Source: Odontocerum albicorne (lineage: Eukaryota > Arthropoda > Insecta > Trichoptera > Odontoceridae). Taken from it: 64,000 bases of DNA. Shown piece by piece: positions 56,859-64,000 of the stretch. Within the stretch, counting starts at the first letter, position 1; each line of letters begins with the position of its first letter. Both the position numbers and the translations under genes were made by a program. The stretch lies in the NCBI GenBank assembly GCA_949825065.1, contig OX463866.1:77001-141000 (forward strand), in the 5' to 3' direction. Below the pieces are notes generated by a model that worked only from the letters and a program-made list of their open reading frames with translations, ran no database searches and had not been told where the DNA came from.

Positions 56859-56929
56859 GACCTCTTCCTCTTCCACAACAAAACATCTTCACTTACGCTT
56901 ACAGTTCTTCTTTTGTTTCTATGACTCCT

Positions 56930-57090
56930 AACCTTTCTTCGATCAAACTTTATTTCATTAGGTCCAGCCGTACTTTCCTCGACCGACCTCGATCACGACC
57001 CCCACTCATGCTCACATTGTAAATTTGTTTAGTCAGTCTTTCTTTCATAATGTAAACAGGATCTTAATTTGTTTAGCCAGTCTTTCTTTC
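56930..57090 (-). pseudogene. Non-LTR reverse transcriptase C-terminal relic
   Basis: The reverse complement reads MKERLTKQIYNVSMSGG, then a RDRGRSRKVRLD segment, the C-terminal block of the same RTE-like group. The start of the block (GTTTAGTCAGTCTTTCTTTC) is duplicated once. Confidence 0.75.
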
Positions 57091-57237
57091 ATAAGGCAAA
57101 AAAAATTACGACTGTTTTCGTCAATTTTTCACGTCCACATTTTATTCTGCAATATAAAATAATGATTTCTACTACAACGCTGGCCTTCGTGCTCTCATAG
57201 CTGCTGTCCATCAATCAGATTCAATCATGCTTACACC

Positions 57238-57776
57238 GAACTTTATCGGATAGAGACGGGCATAAGCCGCCGCCACGCCAGCAGAATTATCGGATGGAGA
57301 CGGGCATAAGCCGCCGCCACGCCAGTAGAAATATCGGATAGAGATGGGCATAAGCCGCCGCCACGCCAGCAGAATTATCGGATAGAGACGGGCATAAGCC
57401 GCCGCCACGCCAGCAGATATATCGGATGGAGACGGGCATAAGCCGCCGCCACGCCAGTAGAAATATCGGATAGAGATGGGCATAAGCCGCCGCCACGCCA
57501 GCAGAATTATCGGATAGAGACGGGCATAAGCCGCCGCCACGCCAGCAGAATTATCGGATGGAGACGGGCATAAGCCGCCGCCACGCCAGTAGAATTATCG
57601 GATAGAGACGGGCATAAGCCGCCGCCACGCCAGCAGAAATATCGGATAGAGACGGGCATAAGCCGCCGCCACGCCAGTAGAAATATCGGATAGAGACGGG
57701 CATAAGCCGCCGCCACGCCAGTAGAAATATCGGATAGAGACGGGCATACGCCGCCGCCAGCAGAATTAGCGGAATA
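57238..57776. repeat. 44-bp GC-rich minisatellite, about 12 copies
   Basis: Unit GCCGCCGCCACGCCAGCAGA plus ATTATCGGATAGAGACGGGC and ATAA. Two-unit and six-unit variant patterns recur. Confidence 0.96.
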
Positions 57777-57812
57777 TATTGTACCACGAGTGAGATTGGT
57801 AAAGTCCGATGG

Positions 57813-57857
57813 TTAGGGAGGGGGAGGGGGAGGGTGGTGGAGGGGAGGGGGGAGGGA
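57813..57857 (+). repeat. G-rich tract with quadruplex potential
   Basis: Many runs of three to six G separated by single A or T (for example GGGAGGGGGAGGGGGAGGG). Confidence 0.8.
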
Positions 57858-57969
57858 ATGCGGATAAAAGCTTAACATTTATTTATATATAATAAGTCAA
57901 ACACTTCCATTCATTCCCTTTATTGTCCCGGTCTTCATTCTGTTTTAAGTATTATATTTATAAGCTCAT

Positions 57970-57996
57970 ACACGAGCACGAGCACGAGCACGAGCA
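57970..57996. repeat. (CACGAG)n microsatellite
   Basis: Four to five units. Confidence 0.9.
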
Positions 57997-57999
57997 AGA

Positions 58000-58520
58000 C
58001 GATCTTCTTCGGTTTGTTTACATTTTCACCGACATCCCGAATTTGCTGATAAACATGAAGGCACTTTTGTGTTCACGTCTCGGTGTTACAAGTTAAGATA
58101 CTACTATAATAGTGTCACCGATAATTTAATATAAAATGTTAAAAAAGACACTTGCCGGTAGGGCTCAGAATAAAATAGGTATTTAACATACTGTTAGAAT
58201 ACAGAATGAGGAAGACGTTTACTGGCAGGTCACTAAATAAACAAGACATATACTGGAAACACTTTACAATATAACAGACACAAAATAAAACGGGCATTTA
58301 TTGGTAGAATCCAGAATATAGAAAACTGGCAGAAAACAGGTTAAGGAAAAAAAATACTGACAGGAGACGGAATATAGAAGATATTTACTGACAGAACACA
58401 GAATAAAGAAAGTATTAATTCCTGGAACACAAAACAAAAAAGATATTGAATGGCAGAATATAAAAAAAAATACTTGCGAGTCATAAAAAAAAAGAATCAT
58501 AGGCATGGCTTTTTTCAATA
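58000..58520. other. AT-rich spacer
   Basis: Loose repeats of ACTGGCAGA/ACTGACAGA-type segments about 30-40 bp apart between 58150 and 58460, probably an old decayed minisatellite; nothing coding. Confidence 0.4.
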
Positions 58521-58525
58521 TTTCC

Positions 58526-58766
58526 ACCGAATACACTAACCTGTCTCCCATATTCCCCTGGATACACTAACCTGGCTCCCATATTCCACTGGATACACCA
58601 ACCTGTCTCCCATATTCCACTGGATACACTAGTCTGTCTCACATATTCCACGGGATACACTAACCTGGCTCCCATATTCTACTGGATACTCTAATCTGTC
58701 TCCCATATTCCACTGGATACACTAACCTGTCTCCCATATCCCACTGGATACACTAACCTGTCTCCC
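58526..58766. repeat. 31-bp minisatellite, about 8 copies
   Basis: Unit CCATATTCCACTGGATACAC plus TAACCTGTCTC. Unrelated in sequence to the 31-bp array at 6473. Confidence 0.94.
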
Positions 58767-58769
58767 ACG

Positions 58770-59665
58770 CAGCCTTCACATGACCTTCGAGTTAAATAGA
58801 TTACGTATCAGAATTGATATTTTATTTTTCTGTCAACGAAATCGGTAAAAGAGCTCGAATTTCAATTCACGATAAAAGAAACATCGTTTAAGTAAAATTC
58901 ACTAAATAAATTATATCATAAGGGACGTTTTAAAATTTTCATTGAGTGCAAAAGGCTGACTTTTCCTCTGAACAGGTTCAGCAACCCAGAAAACTTTTAC
59001 CTTTGTTTGACTCAATGACCCGATTCATCGCTGAGCATCTCAAAACTCGACCTTATGTGATGGTTTTGTTTTTTCTAGAGGCTCCGTGTAAACTGTTTTA
59101 TTTTTATTTATGGTTGCCTTTTATCACGCAACTCTTGACCGTGGCATGGACACATCAATGCCATCTGCACATCGCGTCCTAGAAGAAATTTAAGGCGAAT
59201 CCCATCACCGATCTACTGCCATTTCTCCGAGGTGAATGCTAGCTCCAAACTCATCGAGCACCAGCAGTGAGCTAAGCAGCTCCTTCTAAAGTGTAACAGG
59301 AGTGGGCGTTCACAATAACGAGTACCTACCGCGGCCGCAGTGTCCTGGAGTCACGGACAACTGCATTTAGTCACTTCCATTTTATCACGAGCGCTGGATT
59401 GATAAGCGTGTCTTCAGTAAAACCTAGTTATATACCATTTAATAGATAAATTGCTATCACTAGGTCAACCCCATCTGGTGGTTCCGAATTCGATTCACAT
59501 TGGTATCTAAAGCATACACATACACCTGTATATACATACCATCACGCAGTTTCCCTCTGAAAGTAAGTGATGAGGAGAGAGATTGTTCTAGAGCCGAATT
59601 TTTCTATCGCGGTACTATCTTCCACCGCTTCTACATCCATATACGAGTGCCTTTTTATACAACTC
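58770..59665. other. Unassigned stretch
   Basis: A 78-residue plus-strand frame at 58946-59182 has a hydrophobic C-terminal half but no recognised family. 59200-59400 is GC-richer with no clear coding. Confidence 0.3.
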
Positions 59666-59697
59666 CTATCATTTATCTGACTTAACATTTACTTCGA

Positions 59698-59949
59698 TCA
59701 AATAAGCATTCGTAGATCCGACCGTACCTTCTTCGGTCTTCTTCTATTACGCATTTTCCTCACATTTGCCCTGTACATTTGTTTTGTTAGTCTTTCTTCA
59801 TTCATTCGTTCCCCGTGCCCGAACCATCTCGTAGTGTTCTTATTAATTTCACTCAACACGTCAGCTTTAAGTTCACACGCGTCCCTTATAACCGCATTCA
59901 ATACTCTACTAACCACTGTCACTCTGTGTATTCTTCTAAATGCACACAT
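59698..59949 (-). pseudogene. Non-LTR reverse transcriptase C-terminal relic (best preserved of its group)
   Basis: The minus-strand frame reads MCAFRRIHRVTVVSRVLNAV, then an IRDACELKADVLSEINK segment, TTRWFGHGERMNEERLTKQM and a YRANVRK ... NRRRPKKVR segment. This is the standard carboxy end of RTE-like non-LTR reverse transcriptases: recognition of MRxLRRI-x-GV, WFGHxERM and a basic tail. 83 codons are open without the catalytic domain. It provides the reference for recognising the more degraded relics at 42000, 50595, 53500 and 56930. Confidence 0.85.
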
Positions 59950-60111
59950 TTCTATAAAGGTACCTACAAAAATAAAAAAAAGTCTAGTTTAAGAGTCCGT
60001 CTGGTATCAAAACTCGCGCGCAACAGACGTGCGCGAGGATCGCTTCATATTCACGTGCGATAGTTTATCAAAAACATACGATGGCAGACGGTGAGTCACG
60101 CGTACGTGCCT

Positions 60112-60578
60112 ACTGCCTACTGCCTACTCCCTACTCCCTACTCCCTACTCCCTACTCCCTACTCCCTACTCCCTACTCCCTACTCCCTACTCCCTACTCC
60201 CTACTCCCTACTCCCTACTCCCTACTCCCTACTCCCTACTCCCTACTCCCTACTCCCTACTCCCTACTCCCTACTCCCTACTCCCTACTCCCTACTCCCT
60301 ACTCCCTACTCCCTACTCCCTACTCCCTACTCCCTACTCCCTACTCCCTACTCCCTACTCCCTACTCCCTACTCCCTACTCCCTACTCCCTACTCCCTAC
60401 TCCCTACTCCCTACTCCCTGCTCCCTACTCCCTACTCCATAATCCATACTCCATACTCCCTACTCCCTACTCCCTACTCCCTACTCCCTACTCCCTACTC
60501 CCTACTCCCTACTCCCTACTCCCTACTCCCTACTCCCTACTCCCTACTCCCTACTCCCTACTCCCTACTCCCTACTCC
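60112..60578. repeat. 7-bp satellite (CTACTCC)n, about 66 copies
   Basis: Nearly perfect CTACTCC with a small variant block near 60418-60460. One strand is pure pyrimidine apart from one A per unit. The seven-residue frame (LLPTPYS) is a by-product. Confidence 0.98.
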
Positions 60579-60599
60579 GGGATTTTAATTAACGGGTCC

Positions 60600-61035
60600 G
60601 AAAATAATATTGTCTTCCGGCAACGCTTGTTGGAATCAAACAACATTGCTTATCTTATGATTATTGGGTGTTAACATAAGTTGTGCCCCGTTTTTTTTTT
60701 CAAATTTAAAAATGAGCACCAAAAGTAAAACAAAATGGTAAAGGTTATACGTCATTGGAAAGAAATTTTTCTGCTCTACAAGATATTGTGTTTGCTTTTA
60801 CGTTACATATATTATTTTATTTGATTACAAGTCTTCAAAATGGAATGCCGACCCTCGTGATAGAAAAACTAACGTGTTACTAACTAGGCCATAAATTACT
60901 GTAAAGTAGCGTAAATTACGACATTTTGTTAAGAATATTTTAGTAGCATGCTACTTTAGATTAGAAAGTGCTATTTTTTTTTCAAAATAGTTTTAACAGT
61001 ATTGGAAAAATGTATAGATATGGAAACAATATGAA
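60600..61035. other. AT-rich spacer
   Basis: Nothing recognised. Confidence 0.45.
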
Positions 61036-61036
61036 T

Positions 61037-61357
61037 TTCAACAAGTGATACCATCACGGTGGCCAACATATTATACCTACGAGTATATAACAACAAGTGA
61101 TACCATCACGGTGGCCAACATATTATACCTACGAGTATATAACAACAAGTGATACCATCACGGTGGCCAACATATTATACCTACGAGTATATAACAACAA
61201 GTGATACCATCACGGTGGCCAACATATTATACCTACGAGTATATAACAACAAGTGATACCATCACGGTGGCCAACATATTATACCTACGAGTATATAACA
61301 ACAAGTGATACCATCACGGTGGCCAACATATTATACCTACGAGTATATAACAACAGT
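61037..61357. repeat. 52-bp tandem repeat, about 6 copies
   Basis: Unit CAACAAGTGATACCATCACG, GTGGCCAACATATTATACC and TACGAGTATATAA; essentially identical copies, each with one TACGAGTA. Confidence 0.97.
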
Positions 61358-61473
61358 ACGAATAGAAGTGGACAGATGCAGGCTATACAATGCGTGCAGA
61401 CCAGTGCAGATATTCGGTAGTCTCGGACCGGTTCTGACAGGTGTCATCTCTGAGCAGTGAGCAGTGTCCTCTG

Positions 61474-61498
61474 TGGGGGAGGGGGAGGGGGGGGGTGT
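61474..61498 (+). repeat. G-rich tract
   Basis: GGGGGAGGGGGAGGGGGGGG, quadruplex-prone. Confidence 0.85.
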
Positions 61499-61499
61499 C

Positions 61500-62770
61500 C
61501 ATCGATACTAGTACTGACACATCAATGGACCGGACCATATTACGTAACGCACTATTGCGATTCAAAACCGGCTCATCTTGTAAAACTTCGGTGCACGCGA
61601 ATTTGTACAAAAAATGTCAGCGACTATCGATGATTTTCTTAATTTATCCAAAAATAAAATGGAATCGTGAAAAATATTTTTTATGAAAGATTAAGTCAGA
61701 AATGTTAACACGTGGTAGAGCCGTATCATAACTATTCTAGTCAGAAGAAGCGGGAAGAGAAGACTTGGAACACAGAATTATGTCACTCATTTCCTTCATT
61801 TCAAGCCTTCCCTCCATTCTTTCCCAATGACAGACCTAATTATCATCTTTGTATCTCCACTGAACTCTGCCGATCATACGCCAAGTCTTCACGTCTCCAC
61901 TGAGGTGCGCTCTGCTATTAATATAATCCATATTGCCAGACTCGTACTTTTCTCCTATTATGGAGAGAGTTTACTTCTTTTTGTGAAATGGCGACGAGTC
62001 TTCTCGACGAGAAAGCAGCCTCCCTACGATAAAAAATCTTGACCCTTCGCATCAAAGATCTTTTTCCCGCTTCAACTATAACACCATCAAGTGAAGAGAC
62101 ACAGACGGTGCGTCTACAAAAACAAAAATGAACATCTAACATGAAAACAAAACTAACGAAATTCCAACGATAACGTCATCCTGTCAAAAAAGAGGCATTC
62201 CGCCACTCGCTTACATTTCTTTATCCAGTTCTGCATTGTCAATTGAAAAATATTTTAATCTAGAGAGAACTTTATTTATGTCAAATTTTAAAAGAGCAAA
62301 CGCGCCTCAAGTCGACCGCAGATCGAAATAGCGCTCATTATATCGCGTCGCGCCCATTCATCTGGTACACATACGAGTATACGTTAGGTGTGATGTGATT
62401 GAAGTAATATACGTACATTATAATAATATATTATAATGTGAGATGGGTGACAGAACGAGATGTGTCGCGATATGGCGGAATAGTGGCTGTTATGATATTT
62501 AATGTCTGCCCGTCCGACGGGTTATGCCGATTCTGTCTTTCCGGCAGATGGTCACGGCAGGACCGGTGCCGGTGCCGGTCAGCAGCAATGGCTAGGCTAG
62601 GTGAGAGTCATACGAGTATTTGGACTCCCTAAACTTTGGAAACACATCCAGGAGGATTTATTGACTTTTAATGGTTTGTATTTTATTAAACTTTGGTTTA
62701 TACAGAATAATCATGTCGGTGTATTGCTTTGTAGCATAGTAATAATTATAAAATGACAATTTATGAAACA
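61500..62770. other. Spacer, no gene recognised
   Basis: About 1.3 kb of mixed sequence with TACGAGTA at 62371 and 62612. Short open frames are unconvincing. Confidence 0.4.
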
Positions 62771-62773
62771 TAT

Positions 62774-63502
62774 TTTAGAATTAAGGCTCTCTCAAGGGCG
62801 CTCTAACTCGCCACTCGAATCCACTATTATTTAGAATTAAAGCTCTCTCAAGGGCGCTCTAACTCGTCACTCGAATCCACTATTATTTAGAATTAAGACT
62901 CTCTCAAGGGCGCTCTAACTCGTCACTCGAATCCACTATTATTTAGAATTAAGACTCTCTCAAGGGCGCTCTAACTCGTCACTCGAATCAACTATTATTT
63001 AGAATTAATACTATCTCAAGGGCGCTCTAACTCGCCACTCGAATCCACTATTATTAAGAATTAAGACTCTCTCAAGGGCGCTCTAACTCGCCACTCGAAT
63101 CCACTATTATTTAGAATTAAGACTCTCTCAAGGGCGCTCTAACTCGTCACTCGAATCCGTTATTATTTAGAATTAAGACTCTATCAAGGACGCTCTAACT
63201 CGCCACTCGAATCCACTATTATTTAGAATGAAGGTTCTCTCAAGGGTGCTCTAACTCGTCACTCGAATCCACTATTATTTAGAATTAAGACTCTCTCAAG
63301 GGTGCTCTAACTCGCCACTCGAATCCACTATTATTTAGAATTAAGACTCTCTCAAGGGCGCTCTAACTCGTCACTCGAATCCGTTATTATTTAGAATTAA
63401 GACTCTCTCAAGGACGCTCTAACTCGCCACTCGAATCCACTATTATTTAGAATGAAGGCTCTCTCAAGGGTGCTCTAACTCGTCACTCGAACGCACTATT
63501 AT
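62774..63502. repeat. 56-bp minisatellite, about 13 copies
   Basis: Unit TTATTTAGAATTAAGACTCT, CTCAAGGGCGCTCTAACTCG and TCACTCGAATCCACTA. A block with CCGTTATT, GGACGC and AATGAAGG variants recurs, indicating a multi-unit duplication. Confidence 0.96.
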
Positions 63503-63504
63503 TG

Positions 63505-64000
63505 AAAAACTATAAATTTTACGAAAATAAAATATGTTGAGTGAAAGGACAGAAAAGTTATATCTGTATATCCTGAAATAACATATTTGGTAAGAAAACC
63601 ACAAATAACTTAGCTAGGCAAAAAACCTACAAAAAAACATTTGTAAATCTTCCGATATGTGATAGTGATACATTCCGATTTAGGTGGAGTGTAATGAATA
63701 CGTGTAGTGTTCATATATAACGTTAAATTTTTATATCTCCCAAAAAGGAGTAATTTCAAGTGTTTCTTTATATGCTATCGACATCTCTAGCACCTTGAAG
63801 CAGATCATTCCACGTCATGAGAAAATTGAAATCTGGGGAGAAGAATTATTCGAGAAAGGCAGCTTGTTTACGGTCAGGCTTTGCCGGCTTGCATATGGTA
63901 ACTTGCGTCAGAAGCGACTACAGAGTATGGTAAGCTGTTCTACTAGGCACTCGAGAAATCTGTCCATGTTTACAGGGGATGTGGGAGGAGACGCGAGTCT
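63505..64000. other. Right-edge sequence, nothing recognised
   Basis: No coding similarity or repeat seen. Confidence 0.45.

Noticed and set aside
58946..59182. 78-residue frame with a possible membrane segment
   Set aside because: A single short hydrophobic stretch without family, promoter or splice context is not enough to call a gene.
60081..60674. Repetitive LLPTPYS open frames
   Set aside because: By-product of the (CTACTCC)n satellite, present in two frames.

Overview
The window is eukaryotic, almost certainly arthropod and most likely insect DNA. Supporting signs are a spliced gene with very long introns, a short interstitial run of the insect telomere motif TTAGG, a Helitron, a pogo/Tigger-type transposase relic, several non-LTR retrotransposon relics and tRNA-derived SINE relics. 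Lepidoptera is a reasonable guess, but nothing here proves it. Background DNA is AT-rich, and short GC-rich islands mark the few coding exons.

The one host gene I can support runs on the minus strand. It is a CD36/scavenger-receptor class B family gene, represented by four internal exons that join in perfect phase: 38640-38728 (N-terminal membrane segment), 15168-15328, 14532-14676 and 4561-4761. All have consensus splice sites. The C-terminal half lies beyond the left edge and the 5' exon(s) were not found. The introns (about 23.3 kb, 0.5 kb and 9.8 kb) are filled by tandem arrays and transposon relics. The first exon seen is itself part of a nine-copy, 100-bp tandem repeat in which each unit carries a branchpoint-like site, a 3' splice acceptor and most of the exon; only the copy nearest exon 2 keeps the 5' splice donor.

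Layout: 1-1150, reverse transcriptase end of a non-LTR element. 1.2-4.3 kb, SINE relics and a 43-bp array. 4.56-4.76 kb, CD36 exon. 5.2-6.3 kb, 45-bp array and Tigger relic. 6.47-13.5 kb, six successive minisatellites (31, 64, 60, 49, 38 and 26 bp). 14.5-15.3 kb, two CD36 exons. 15.4-31 kb, satellites (28, 49, 35, ~76, 14 and 64/82 bp). 32.4-33.6 kb, non-LTR end. 33.9-34.4 kb, a 170-bp triplication. 35.07-38.01 kb, a complete-ended but scrambled Helitron. 38.6-39.55 kb, the exon-bearing repeat. 40-64 kb, further arrays, several 5'-truncated non-LTR relics and a second copy of the left-end retrotransposon at 45.8-46.7 kb.

The most unusual signals are the exon/acceptor minisatellite; a dispersed 8-mer TACTCGTA (either orientation) seen more than 60 times against about 2-3 expected; two unrelated large intronic satellites that share the octamer TCACGTCA; and a minisatellite that grew out of retrotransposon coding sequence. 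Repeat coordinates, periods and copy numbers were worked out by eye and may be off by a few bases or copies.
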